From assembly GCF_900113325.1 (NCBI RefSeq), contig NZ_FOOY01000003.1:1-64000 (forward strand): a DNA stretch of 64,000 nt, given 5' to 3'. Below, piece after piece: positions 24,155 through 32,639 of this stretch. Under the pieces are notes generated by a model, which made no database searches, was not told the origin of the DNA, and saw only the letters and a list, made by a program, of their open reading frames with translations. Made by a program: the position numbers and the translations under genes. The stretch's first letter is position 1; every line of letters begins with the position of its first letter. Source of the DNA: Sporolactobacillus nakayamae. Its GTDB lineage: Bacteria > Bacillota > Bacilli > Bacillales > Sporolactobacillaceae.

Positions 24155-25944
24155 ATGAGGAGCAAAACCCAACGCAGCTTTCAGGCGGTCGAGTAATGAA
24201 ACGTCTGCTTTCCTACTTGAACTATTTTAAAAAGAAAGTCGCCATCGCTTTTATCGTGCTGCTGATCGCTACCGGAGCAGATGTACTTGGACCGATTATC
24301 ATGAAGATATTCATTGATGATTATCTGACGCCACGTGTATTCCCTGTGCAGCCGCTCGTTCTTTTGGCAGTGACATTTATCGGTTTATATGCAATATCAG
24401 CGCTTTTTAATTACTATCAAGTCATTTCATTTCAGAAGATTGCCTTGAATATTATCCAAATCATGCGTGTCGAAGTCTTTTCTAAAGTTCAGCATCTTGG
24501 CCTGCGTTTCTTTGATCAGACACCAGGCGGGAGCCTTGTATCCAGAATTACCAATGATACTGAAACAATCAAGGATTTATATGTTACTGTGCTCTCAACG
24601 ATTGTAAATAGTGCAATTATGATGATCGGTATCTTTGCCGGCATGTTTTTCCTTGATGCTCGATTGGCGCTGATTTGTTTTATTCTTATGCCTTTCCTTT
24701 TTATCCTGATGTGGGTGTATCGCGCCCTCAGCTCTAAAGTTTACCGGGTAACTCGCGTGAAACTCAGTCAGCTGAATGCGAAATTGAGCGAATCTCTGCA
24801 AGGAATGTCAATGATTCAAGCAATGAGGCAAGAGAAAAGACTGAGGCAAGAATTTGGGAAAATAAATAGCGACCACAAAAAAGCATTGCTTAAAAGTGTG
24901 CGGCTAAACAGTTTAATGCTTCGATCAGCCGTTTACTCCGTTTATCTCATTGGTTTAATGATGATCTTGAGTTTCTTTGGCATCCAATCCTTTGACAATG
25001 TGGTCAAAATCGGGGTCCTGTATGCATTTATCAATTATCTCGATCGATTCTTTGATCCGATTAACCAAATTATGCAGCAATTGACGATTTTTCAACAAGC
25101 CATGGTTTCAGCCGAGCGCGTGTTTGGTTTACTTGACGATGATCGTATGGCACCTGTCAAACAGGGGGAATCCAATTCTGAGGTGAAGGATGGCCGTATT
25201 GAATTTCGTGATGTGACGTTTTCTTATGATGGAAAGACGGATGTACTGAAGCATATTTCATTTACAGCGAATCCTGGTGAAACCGTTGCGCTTGTAGGTC
25301 ATACGGGAAGTGGAAAGAGTTCAATTATTAATTTACTGATGCGATTTTATTCAATCGAACATGGCGAAATATTTATCGATGGAGAGCCCCTCACCTCATT
25401 TTCAGATGATGAACTGCGCAAACGAGTTGGTCTCGTTCTTCAAGATTCATTTATGTTTGTCGGTGATGTGACGGATAATATTCGTCTGAGCCATGAACAC
25501 CTTACCGATCAGGAAGTAAGAGAGGCTGCACAATTCGTTCAGGCAGACCACTTCATCGAAAAACTGCCAAATCACTATCATGAACCCGTCGGAGAACGTG
25601 GCGCGACCTTCTCAAGCGGACAGAGACAGCTTTTATCTTTTGCACGAACCATAGCGCAAAATCCAAAAATACTCGTTCTAGATGAAGCTACTGCGAGCGT
25701 TGATACGGAAACAGAAGAAGCAATCCAAACGGCACTTTCGAAGATGAGAAAAGGTCGAACGACAATTGCTATTGCGCACCGATTATCTACGATTCAGGAT
25801 GCGGATCAAATTCTTGTGCTTCACCGTGGAGAGATTGTCGAACGGGGAACGCATCAAGAACTGCTTCAAAAAGGCGGACTCTATTTTAATATGTATCAAT
25901 TGCAGCACGGAAAAGGAGCGGGAGAGGTATCTTCCGCACAATAG
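24151..25944 (+). CDS. ABC multidrug-type exporter subunit, BmrD (YheH)-like
   Basis: This is the partner half-transporter of 597 residues. The membrane domain (about 15-320) is followed by an ATPase domain with Walker A GHTGSGKSS, Walker B ILVLDEATASVD with the catalytic Glu, and a deviant signature FSSGQRQL. A canonical Glu here and a degenerate Asp in the other subunit is the expected asymmetry of heterodimeric exporters. It starts at GTG within the GTGA overlap. The substrate is unknown; BmrCD homologs export several drugs, including translation inhibitors. Confidence 0.88.
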   Translation: MNEEQNPTQLSGGRVMKRLLSYLNYFKKKVAIAFIVLLIATGADVLGPIIMKIFIDDYLTPRVFPVQPLVLLAVTFIGLYAISALFNYYQVISFQKIALNIIQIMRVEVFSKVQHLGLRFFDQTPGGSLVSRITNDTETIKDLYVTVLSTIVNSAIMMIGIFAGMFFLDARLALICFILMPFLFILMWVYRALSSKVYRVTRVKLSQLNAKLSESLQGMSMIQAMRQEKRLRQEFGKINSDHKKALLKSVRLNSLMLRSAVYSVYLIGLMMILSFFGIQSFDNVVKIGVLYAFINYLDRFFDPINQIMQQLTIFQQAMVSAERVFGLLDDDRMAPVKQGESNSEVKDGRIEFRDVTFSYDGKTDVLKHISFTANPGETVALVGHTGSGKSSIINLLMRFYSIEHGEIFIDGEPLTSFSDDELRKRVGLVLQDSFMFVGDVTDNIRLSHEHLTDQEVREAAQFVQADHFIEKLPNHYHEPVGERGATFSSGQRQLLSFARTIAQNPKILVLDEATASVDTETEEAIQTALSKMRKGRTTIAIAHRLSTIQDADQILVLHRGEIVERGTHQELLQKGGLYFNMYQLQHGKGAGEVSSAQ

Positions 25945-25967
25945 TGTTTCACGTGTGAGTTATTTAG

Positions 25968-25995
25968 AGGAGCCTTGAATGCCGGGCTCCTTTTT
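25968..25995 (+). terminator. ABC exporter operon terminator
   Basis: AGGAGCC pairs with GGCTCCT around a 10-nt loop and runs into TTTTT, 24 nt after the stop. Confidence 0.75.
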
Positions 25996-26019
25996 GATTC
26001 CGCTTATTTTGCAGCCAGG

Positions 26020-26080
26020 GGAGACCCCGCGGATAATCGTCTGTTCGAGGAGGCTTCCGGACTGCCCGCGGCAAGCGAGC
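26020..26080 (+). repeat. CCCGCGGCAAGCGAG-type GC-rich intergenic repeat
   Basis: It shares GAGACC, TCTG, GAGGAGGCT and CCCGCGGCAAGCGAG with the minus strand of 4171-4231. The following stretch (to about 26180) ends in CCCGGTTTTTCTAATTTTCT, like the border of long-repeat copies B and C, so a decayed long repeat may lie here. It again falls between convergent genes. Nothing else is recognised up to 26272. Confidence 0.6.
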
Positions 26081-26272
26081 AGCTGAAGTGTCGCTCAAGC
26101 TCAAGGTTGATGGATCAACGCCGTTTTCAAAGTGACAGCCAAGGACTGGACGTTCTTTGCCCGGTTTTTCTAATTTTCTAAGGATTCAATTGAGCAAAGA
26201 ATCAACAAAAGCATAAATTGATAAAGAGTTAAATAAAAAAAGTCGAGGTTCTGCTGAACCCTTGGCTCACAG

Positions 26273-27034
26273 TCAGTTCTCTAATTTTTTCTCAATCCAC
26301 TTAAGCGCGACTTGAATTGATTCGTCCCAATAGGCCCATTCGTGGCTCGCACCTGTTTTTTCGTGATAGGTGTGGGGAATTGACGATTGGTCCAGCGCTG
26401 CTTTAAAGCGGAGATTATCAGCATGAAGGAAGTCCGATGTGCCGCAGAACTGGAGAATTTCCGGCTTGCGACCGTCGTCAATAGATACATGATTGACGCG
26501 ATCAAACAGATCGTTGATTGAATGATCAAATTTGGAAGGATGACCGAAAACCATCTGAAATTCATGCGCGTGTTCGGGAGTGCGTTCCCACATTGCTTTG
26601 ATGTCGACTGCAGCGGACATCGAGAGGATCCCGGCAAATTTTTCAGGGAAATTCAAGCCCCATTTGAGCGCGCCATAGCCGCCCATTGATAATCCGCCGA
26701 CAAAGCAGCGCTCCGGTGCCGCACTGACAGGGAACCAGCTGCGCATTTTTGCAGGCAGCTCCTTGGTCAGATAGCTCCAGTAGCGGTTGCCGTCAGCCAT
26801 ATCCGTATAAAAACTGCGATCGCCGTTTGGCATGATGATGATCAGATTCATCTGACTTGCATACCGTTCCAGAGATGTATTCTGAAGCCAGCTCTCCGAA
26901 TCGCCGGCGAGCCCGTGAAGCAGATAGAGCGTCGCAGGCGGACGATCGGTGGAGCACTCGTTTGGAATAATGACGTTGACTGTCGTCATCAGATCGAGCG
27001 TTGTTGAGTAAAATCGAGTATTCATGCGTGCCAT
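26273..27034 (-). CDS. Alpha/beta hydrolase, putative esterase (EstA/FrmB-like)
   Basis: This is a 253-residue serine esterase of the esterase D group, similar in layout to lactobacillal tributyrin esterases and S-formylglutathione hydrolases. Visible features are YLLHGLAGDSESW, the nucleophile elbow GGLSMGGYGALKW, the acid in CGTSDFLHADN and the histidine in GASHEWAYWD. No signal peptide is seen. I start at ATG 27034, since GGGGG sits about 7 nt upstream; the ATG two codons earlier touches that site. Its natural substrate is unknown. Confidence 0.85.
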   Translation of the reverse strand: MARMNTRFYSTTLDLMTTVNVIIPNECSTDRPPATLYLLHGLAGDSESWLQNTSLERYASQMNLIIIMPNGDRSFYTDMADGNRYWSYLTKELPAKMRSWFPVSAAPERCFVGGLSMGGYGALKWGLNFPEKFAGILSMSAAVDIKAMWERTPEHAHEFQMVFGHPSKFDHSINDLFDRVNHVSIDDGRKPEILQFCGTSDFLHADNLRFKAALDQSSIPHTYHEKTGASHEWAYWDESIQVALKWIEKKLEN

Positions 27035-27210
27035 TTCCATACCCCCAGGTTAATAGTTAACGATTCGTTACTCACCATTATAAAGTCTGTTCAAAAAGGA
27101 GGACAAAAAGAGCCGAGGTCAGGCAAATCGCCACGTCCTGTGGCATGCCTGACACTAGCTCGTCCTGAGCGTCGAAGATCAAGGAAGCGCAGTTTCGAGC
27201 TACCCGCGCG

Positions 27211-27272
27211 TACTTTCACAGGATGTGATGACTTCAACGTTGTGCAGGACGTGCACGTTGTTAGTTGAAGTT
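27211..27272 (+). repeat. CAGGATG/CAGGACG hairpin module (stand-alone 1)
   Basis: CACAGGATGTG is followed by ACTTCAAC...GTTGAAGT, which encloses GTGC/GCAC around AGGACGT, plus the conserved GTTA. The outer stem bases differ from copy A but still pair. It lies in the gap 27035-27553, which has no gene; 27121-27210 also shows GTCCTG-containing inverted repeats. Confidence 0.7.
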
Positions 27273-27314
27273 CCCCTGCTGATACGTGAGGAGCGGAGAA
27301 ACAAGCTGACACAG

Positions 27315-27379
27315 AACTTCCGCAGGATGCGGTGACTTCTGCGTTTTGCACAGGACGCGCATGCTGTTAGCAGAAGATC
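27315..27379 (+). repeat. CAGGATG/CAGGACG hairpin module (stand-alone 2)
   Basis: CCGCAGGATGCGG is followed by CTTCTGC...GCAGAAG enclosing TGCACAGGACGCGCATG and GTTA. It is in the same orientation as the module 100 bp upstream and has a third, independently paired outer stem. Confidence 0.7.
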
Positions 27380-27476
27380 CTCATTGCCTTTTTCCCGGAC
27401 TTTTTGAACACCCTCTTATAATAATATTTTTTGAGAAGCGGATCGAACTATGGGTCAAAAACATACGTTTTTAATT

Positions 27477-27504
27477 TTGAAAGAGCGGAAGGATGGCATA
27501 TAAT
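27477..27504 (+). promoter_or_regulatory. Promoter of HPr-like gene
   Basis: TTGAAA (27477-27482) and TATAAT (27499-27504) are spaced 16 bp, about 50 nt before the start codon. Confidence 0.7.
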
Positions 27505-27553
27505 ATAAGTATGCAGGGGGCAAACGAAATTGTGCAAGAGGTGATTTCCAACC

Positions 27554-27865
27554 ATGGCAAAACAGATTGTATCAATAAAAGTCCCTTTAACTTTTTCCGG
27601 TGGTTTAACTTTAAGACGTGTGATCAGGCTGTTTGAGACACTGAGAACGTGTCGCTGCAAAGCTTACTTTTCAAATAATGGATCGACTTATCCTATTAAG
27701 AATCTTCCGCAAACCGTTACGTATCTTTCGTCCGTGAAGGCGAAAGAGATTCTGCTTGTACTGGAAGGTGAAGACGCTGAAACGTTGCATCAGAAAATCA
27801 TGGCGAGTATTCAGAATGCACAAGAGAACGCACGTGAAAATCCAGGACTCTATCGACATAGTTAA
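27554..27865 (+). CDS. HPr-like protein lacking the phosphorylation residues
   Basis: The 103-residue protein aligns with the HPr fold of the sugar phosphotransferase system: SIKVPLTFSGGLTLRRVIRLF against the HPr segment around GLHARPA, then ILLVLEGEDAETLHQKI against VTISADGADAEEAL. The active-site His15 is replaced by Thr (GLTLRR), and the Ser46 region KSIMGV reads KNLPQT. It therefore should not pass phosphate and may be a regulatory or unrelated relative. It has its own promoter and no PTS neighbours. ATG 27554 has AAGAGGTG 9-10 nt upstream. Confidence 0.65.
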   Translation: MAKQIVSIKVPLTFSGGLTLRRVIRLFETLRTCRCKAYFSNNGSTYPIKNLPQTVTYLSSVKAKEILLVLEGEDAETLHQKIMASIQNAQENARENPGLYRHS

Positions 27866-28037
27866 GCAGTCTGGATATGATTTATGAACTGAATGAGAAT
27901 GATTCAGAACGGGACGATGAAAGGGATCGCCCTGTTTTTTTGTGAATTAAATTTAAAGCAATGCATCACGATAATGGGTCAAGCATAGTATGAAAGCAGG
28001 TTATTCATTACAGATCTGACTGCGAGGAGCGATAGCC

Positions 28038-28481
28038 ATGTTTCAGCGTGTCTTAACATGTGTGATAAGTGCTTTGGGGATCATTGCAGCGATGATTCAA
28101 TCCTTATTTGGCGGATTTTCATATCTTGCTGCTCGAATGGACAGCGGCGTTAATGGGTACTTGCGAATCGAAAACGATCGGATGACATCAATAGGAGCTT
28201 TGAATAGCTTGCTATCATTCGGGAGTCACGCATTTATTGCTGGATTATTGTGTGCCCTGCTTTCGTCGTTCGCACTTTACCTTTATATAAAGAAGGGGAA
28301 GAAGACTCTTTCAGGTTTATGCTTTCTAGTTGCAGGAAGCTTGAATTGCTTGATCCTTTTCGGTACAGGTCTTCCGGTGGGCATTCTCCTCGTGCTTGTC
28401 GGCATGGTTGTGATGGCTGGAAAATCAGACGTGATAACGCACAAACCGCCTTTTATAAATAAAAATCAGATGTCGGAATAA
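28038..28481 (+). CDS. Small multi-pass membrane protein (possibly DUF4064)
   Basis: This 147-residue protein has about four hydrophobic segments: VLTCVISALGIIAAMIQSLF, SHAFIAGLLCALLSSFALYLYI, LSGLCFLVAGSLNCLILFG and PVGILLVLVGMVVMAG. A short polar loop follows the first one. The arrangement resembles DUF4064-type proteins of Bacillales, but I cannot assign it with certainty and no function is known. GAGGAGCG lies before the ATG. It is convergent with the MscS gene. Confidence 0.65.
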   Translation: MFQRVLTCVISALGIIAAMIQSLFGGFSYLAARMDSGVNGYLRIENDRMTSIGALNSLLSFGSHAFIAGLLCALLSSFALYLYIKKGKKTLSGLCFLVAGSLNCLILFGTGLPVGILLVLVGMVVMAGKSDVITHKPPFINKNQMSE

Positions 28482-28491
28482 GGTGTTTTAT

Positions 28492-28522
28492 AAAAAGACT
28501 GCCATCAAATGATGACAGTCTT
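28492..28522 (-). terminator. MscS gene terminator
   Basis: Minus-strand AAGACTGTCATCA pairs with TGATGGCAGTCTT (one mismatch) and runs into five T residues, 13 nt after the stop. Confidence 0.75.
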
Positions 28523-28535
28523 CAATACGCACCGA

Positions 28536-29660
28536 TTAGTCTCTTGAGCGTGACCGTTCTTCAGGTGCAACTTGTTTTTTTTCATCCCCGATATCGATCA
28601 CGTGTTCCTGAGTAGGAACGACCATTAGAGAACGCGTTGTTGCCAGCTCCACTCCTTCATTTTGCAGAATTTCTAATACCGCATACGTATATTTTTCTTT
28701 TTCTTTAAGCCATTCCTCTACAGCAATTGACTTGATATAAAAATCAACAAGCAGATTCATGCTGCTTGACGTGATTTTATCGAGATAAATCAGTTTTCGC
28801 TCTTCGTATACCTCAGGGTCACTTGTCAGCATTTGTCTGATTTGTCCAAGGCAGCGTTTGATCTGTTCGTTTGTCGTTTCAAGATCAAGCGGCAAGTTGA
28901 ATGAGATGCGCCGCTTGTCCATTTTGGATAAATTAGTGATCGGCGCGTTGGCGAGTGTTGAGTTTGGGACCGTGACAATTGCTTGATCCATCGTTCGAAT
29001 TCGGGTTGATCTGAAATTAATATCTTCAACAAATCCTTCGATTGAACCCGTCTGAATCAAATCTCCGATTGTGAACGGGGCATCGGTGATGATCACAAAT
29101 CCGCCGAACAAATTGCTTAATGTGTCCTTAGCTGCCATTGCTATTGCAAGACCGCCGATACCGAGGCCGGTAATTAATCCGGTCACATGATAATTCCATT
29201 GATCAAGAATCATGACAATTGTGAAGACAGCGACAATGAACTTCATCATTTTCGCAAGAAATGGAATGACGATTGTATTGAACTGAAGATCATATCGATC
29301 TCCCATGTGATGGAAGAAGATTCCGATCGCATCGGAAAAAATGTAAAAACCCCAGCCAATCGAGAAAATTGCCGATGACTTAAAAAGCAGTGTGGCAATG
29401 GATTTCCATTGATGCGGCATCGGCAGGTACATAAGTGTTAAATAGATCCCCGCAAAAAGAAGGATAAAAGCGACCGGTCTGCGGAATGCACCGATCAGTG
29501 CATCGTCAACCGGAGTCTTGCTCAATTTTGAAAGCCGCGTGACGAGCTTAAGAAAATATTTAGAAAAAAGTTCGCGGGCCAAGAAGAAGATAAGAAAAAT
29601 TCCTATTGAAATGAGCCCGTCCAGCCATGTAATTTTTAATATCCAGTTCAGTTGTTCCAC
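28536..29660 (-). CDS. Mechanosensitive ion channel, MscS family (YkuT-like)
   Basis: This membrane channel releases solutes on hypo-osmotic shock. It has about 374 residues with several N-terminal helices. The pore helix and MscS core read ITGLGIGGLAIAMAAKDTLSNLFGGFVIITDAPFTIGDLI, then IEGFVEDINFRSTRIRTMDQAIVTVPNS. I start at GTG 29660, since CGGAGTG lies 8 nt upstream. In-frame ATGs at 29681 and 29723 lack a comparable site. It is divergent from the GntR operon and has its own terminator. Confidence 0.88.
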   Translation of the reverse strand: MEQLNWILKITWLDGLISIGIFLIFFLARELFSKYFLKLVTRLSKLSKTPVDDALIGAFRRPVAFILLFAGIYLTLMYLPMPHQWKSIATLLFKSSAIFSIGWGFYIFSDAIGIFFHHMGDRYDLQFNTIVIPFLAKMMKFIVAVFTIVMILDQWNYHVTGLITGLGIGGLAIAMAAKDTLSNLFGGFVIITDAPFTIGDLIQTGSIEGFVEDINFRSTRIRTMDQAIVTVPNSTLANAPITNLSKMDKRRISFNLPLDLETTNEQIKRCLGQIRQMLTSDPEVYEERKLIYLDKITSSSMNLLVDFYIKSIAVEEWLKEKEKYTYAVLEILQNEGVELATTRSLMVVPTQEHVIDIGDEKKQVAPEERSRSRD

Positions 29661-29753
29661 TTTATTCACTCCGGAAATCATTTTTACTTCTATAATAGCA
29701 TGGAATTTGTCATCTCCGTTCATTCAAATTCAGGAATACATAGTAAAAAAATA

Positions 29754-29781
29754 TTGCAAAGAACGCCTGGCTGTATATAAT
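29754..29781 (+). promoter_or_regulatory. Promoter of the YtrA-type operon
   Basis: TTGCAA (29754-29759) and TATAAT (29776-29781) are spaced 16 bp, 36 nt before the regulator ATG. Confidence 0.7.
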
Positions 29782-29793
29782 GAATATATACAG
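29771..29793. promoter_or_regulatory. Palindromic operator of the GntR/YtrA regulator
   Basis: CTGTATATA and TATATACAG form a perfect 9+5+9 inverted repeat that covers the -10 box. This suggests autorepression by the GntR protein encoded next. Confidence 0.75.
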
Positions 29794-29816
29794 TATAAAC
29801 GATTGGATGCTGCTCA

Positions 29817-30194
29817 ATGGATATTATTCTACTTAATACAGCGGATCAGCCGATCTATCAGCAGATAAAAATGCAGATCGCCACGCAGATTCTCAGTGGT
29901 GCACTGCAGCAGGGAAAGAAACTGCCATCTATCCGTGGATTGGCTAAAGAATTGAAAATCAGTGTGATTACGACGAAAAGAGCGTACGAGGATCTTGAGA
30001 ATGAAGGGTTTATTGACACTGTTCCCGGTAAAGGTTCCTTTGTCTCAGCGCGTGATCAGTCCCAGTTCAAAAAACAGCGCATTAAAGAGATCCAAGCAAA
30101 GTTGACGGAGATCATCGAGGAAAGCAAGCAGTACGACATGACACTTGAACAGATGATTCATTTGGTGAAAAAGGTATACACGAGGGAGAACTGA
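29817..30194 (+). CDS. GntR family transcriptional regulator (YtrA subfamily)
   Basis: This 125-residue repressor has an N-terminal winged helix (PIYQQIKMQIATQILSGALQQGKKLPSIRGLAKELKIS...TTKRAYEDLENEGFI). The short tail of about 45 residues is characteristic of the YtrA subfamily, which lacks a ligand domain. Family members repress adjacent ABC transporter operons, often cell-envelope or antibiotic responsive. It lies two bases before the ATPase gene. The palindrome over its promoter is the likely binding site. Confidence 0.9.
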   Translation: MDIILLNTADQPIYQQIKMQIATQILSGALQQGKKLPSIRGLAKELKISVITTKRAYEDLENEGFIDTVPGKGSFVSARDQSQFKKQRIKEIQAKLTEIIEESKQYDMTLEQMIHLVKKVYTREN

Positions 30195-30196
30195 CC

Positions 30197-31072
30197 ATGG
30201 AAACGATTTTGGAACTGCGGCATGTAACTAAAGCATTTAAAGACTTTGCTCTGAAAGATATCAGCTTTTCATTAAAAAAGGGTTTTATAATGGGCTTCAT
30301 CGGACCAAACGGTGCGGGCAAAAGTACAACGATCCGCTGTCTGATGGATTTAGTGCATCCCGACAGCGGCGAGGTGCTGTTATTCGGACAGAAATTCACA
30401 GGTGACAACAAGGCACTGAAACAGAAAATCGGCTTCGTCTATGATCAAGATGTCTTTTTTCAGGAATTGACCGCCGAAAAAAACAAACAGATTATCGCTC
30501 CCTTTTACGAACAATGGGATGATACAATCTTTTACCGTTACATTAACGAGTTCCAAGTGCCGCTGAATAAAAAAATGAAGACACTGTCGAAAGGAACAAA
30601 AATGAAATTCGCGCTTGCTGTCGCGCTTTCTCATCATGCGGAGTTGATCATCATGGATGAGCCGACTTCTGGGCTTGATCCTGTTTTCAGAAGAGAACTG
30701 CTCGACGTTCTGTTTGATGTAATTCAGGATGAAAACAAAGCCATTTTCTTCTCAACGCATATAACAACCGATTTGGAAAAAATTGCGGACTATATTACCT
30801 TTTTACTCGACGGAAAAATTCTGTTCAGCAAGGAAAGGGAAGAGCTCTCTGAATTGTTCCGAATTGTTAAAGGGCCGAAAAGTTTGAGCACAACAATCAA
30901 ACAGGCGGACACCATTGCTTACAAAGAAACGTCGCTTGGTTTTGAAGCATTTATGCCCGCGGATGTAACAGAAAAGTTGGCGAAAAAGACCGCCTTTCAT
31001 ATCGAACGACCGAATTTGGAGGAAATTATGTATTACCTTGTGAAGTCAAAGAAGAGAGAGACTGCATACTGA
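30197..31072 (+). CDS. ABC transporter ATP-binding protein
   Basis: This is a 291-residue ATPase of the type that pairs with ABC-2 permeases. Walker A is GPNGAGKST, the signature LSKGTKMKF and Walker B LIIMDEPTSGLD, followed by the switch histidine in FFSTHITTDL. A C-terminal accessory part from about 215 is usual for YtrB-like and drug-export ATPases. The signature has K in place of the second G, a common variant in this group. It should energise the two permeases encoded next. Confidence 0.92.
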   Translation: METILELRHVTKAFKDFALKDISFSLKKGFIMGFIGPNGAGKSTTIRCLMDLVHPDSGEVLLFGQKFTGDNKALKQKIGFVYDQDVFFQELTAEKNKQIIAPFYEQWDDTIFYRYINEFQVPLNKKMKTLSKGTKMKFALAVALSHHAELIIMDEPTSGLDPVFRRELLDVLFDVIQDENKAIFFSTHITTDLEKIADYITFLLDGKILFSKEREELSELFRIVKGPKSLSTTIKQADTIAYKETSLGFEAFMPADVTEKLAKKTAFHIERPNLEEIMYYLVKSKKRETAY

Positions 31073-31099
31073 TCTCGGTATGGAGAGGGAGAATGTGCA

Positions 31100-31723
31100 A
31101 TGCGATCCTTAATGAAAAAAGACGTGATGATCCAAGGAAAACGGACCTATCTGATTATGCTGGCTGTTTTGATCATCGTAAGTTCGCAGTCCTATTTTGA
31201 AGATGCCTTTTTTAAACTCAGTATTTTTTCAGCCTTGGTGGCCTGGGTGTTTGCAGTTAACACGAATTTCGGAAAGCAGATCAGCGATGAGCAAAATGTG
31301 CTTTTACTCAGTCTGCCGCTAAGCAGACGCACAATGGTTACAGCGAAGTACATAATGATCTCAGTATGGTTTACAGCAGTATTTGTAATGCTTTTCGGAC
31401 TTCGTTTTCTCTTTATTTGTCTTTCAGGAAGCACGGTAATTGGCAGTGTGTTCCTTTACTTGTCGGCATTTCTGATCGGATTGTGCACAATCTGTATCCT
31501 TCTATCCTTTTATTATTTTGCTTATTACCGTTGGGGGATAAAAATCGTACAAACAGCGGCTCAGTTCATTTGGCCGATCTGCGTTGCCCTATTACCATGG
31601 ATAAATCTCAATGATCAGCAATTGTCAGGCCTGTTGCTTTTGATCAGTGTGCTCATATCTGCCGTCGTTTTGGTGCTTTCTTACTACCGATCAGTGCGAT
31701 TGTTTGAGGAAAAGGATCTTTAA
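31100..31723 (+). CDS. ABC-2 type transporter permease (1)
   Basis: This 207-residue membrane protein has six hydrophobic segments. It starts MRSLMKKDVMIQGKRTYLIMLAVLI and contains DEQNVLLLSLPLSRRTMVTAKYI, the cytoplasmic signature of the ABC-2 permease group found beside YtrA regulators. It is similar in layout to the next gene, so the two may form a heterodimer. GGAGAGGGAG lies before the ATG, 27 nt after the ATPase gene. Confidence 0.85.
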   Translation: MRSLMKKDVMIQGKRTYLIMLAVLIIVSSQSYFEDAFFKLSIFSALVAWVFAVNTNFGKQISDEQNVLLLSLPLSRRTMVTAKYIMISVWFTAVFVMLFGLRFLFICLSGSTVIGSVFLYLSAFLIGLCTICILLSFYYFAYYRWGIKIVQTAAQFIWPICVALLPWINLNDQQLSGLLLLISVLISAVVLVLSYYRSVRLFEEKDL

Positions 31724-31753
31724 TTACTTTTACATAAAGGGAGTGTTGAAGGA

Positions 31754-32398
31754 ATGTATCAATTATTAAGAAAAGATATTCTGACCCAGAGGAAGACTGC
31801 TTTCATCGCACCTTTATTTCTAATTTTTTATTTTCTTACCATGGGGAAGGACGTGCCGCAGCTTGGCGGTTATATCTATTGTCTCGCGATTGGATTTATT
31901 GCTTACTTCATGACAATGCTCTCCAATTTCAATACAAATGAGGGAGCGGATACCGAACATCGGCTGCTACTCAGTATGCCGGCCTCGCGCTCGAACATCA
32001 TAGCCGCAAAATTTTTTATGATCACGGTTTGGTGGGGGATTGCTTATGTCCTAAGCGTGGTATTTATATGGGTGGCGGGGATGTTTCAAGAGATCGGGAC
32101 GGTTAATTTATTGAGCGCGCCCATTGCATTTGTGTCGTTATGTGCTGCCTTGTTGCTTGCCTCATTTTTTTACCCGTTTATGTATCAGTTCGGATATCGA
32201 ATTGCTTCACTAATTGGAATTGCCGTCTTTTTTGCGATACCAAGCAGTATCGGATTTCTTATTCGGTCAGATGTTGATTTGGAGAGGATTCAGTTCTTAA
32301 CTGCTCATCCAATGCTTGCCCTTGGCATAGGTACGCTGCTTGTCGTTGCTGTTTCTTTCTTATTCTCGTTTTTCATCGTTAATAGGAAAGATTATTGA
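31754..32398 (+). CDS. ABC-2 type transporter permease (2)
   Basis: This 214-residue permease has six membrane segments. It starts MYQLLRKDILTQRKTAFIAPLF and holds NTNEGADTEHRLLLSMPASRSNIIAAKFF, parallel to the previous protein. AAAGGGAG lies upstream of the ATG. Both permeases plus the single ATPase would make one exporter. The cargo cannot be deduced; YtrA-family systems often respond to cell-wall-active compounds. Confidence 0.85.
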   Translation: MYQLLRKDILTQRKTAFIAPLFLIFYFLTMGKDVPQLGGYIYCLAIGFIAYFMTMLSNFNTNEGADTEHRLLLSMPASRSNIIAAKFFMITVWWGIAYVLSVVFIWVAGMFQEIGTVNLLSAPIAFVSLCAALLLASFFYPFMYQFGYRIASLIGIAVFFAIPSSIGFLIRSDVDLERIQFLTAHPMLALGIGTLLVVAVSFLFSFFIVNRKDY

Positions 32399-32413
32399 AA
32401 GGATGTTATCATT

Positions 32414-32572
32414 GTGAAGCCGAGTCAGAGCAAGAGCTACCATTATGTTTGTTTTAGTATTTTTTTAGCGGTCGGGTTATGGCAACTACTGGATAAAAAT
32501 CCGTTTGCTTTTCTTTTCTTTTTTTGTGCCCTTTTCTTTCTGTTTAAGGGGATAAGATTACATCGGAAATAG
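32414..32572 (+). CDS. Small two-helix membrane protein at operon end
   Basis: This is a 52-residue ORF with a GTG start and AAAGGATG at good distance, 15 nt after the permease gene. It begins MKPSQSKSYHYVCFSIFLAV and ends in a hydrophobic FAFLFFFCALFFLFKG and basic RLHRK. Two short hydrophobic segments flank LWQLLDKNP. The spacing and ribosome-binding site suggest it belongs to the GntR/ABC operon. I do not recognise it. Confidence 0.55.
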   Translation: MKPSQSKSYHYVCFSIFLAVGLWQLLDKNPFAFLFFFCALFFLFKGIRLHRK

Positions 32573-32639
32573 AGACGATCTCTAAAAAAGTGTCATAGTG
32601 CTCCTTGTGCAAAGATATGATACGATAAAAACACGAAGA

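Noticed and set aside
27091-27351. 86-codon minus-strand frame in the esterase-HPr gap
   Set aside because: It lies over the hairpin repeats; its residues reflect the repeated GC-rich motifs rather than a protein.
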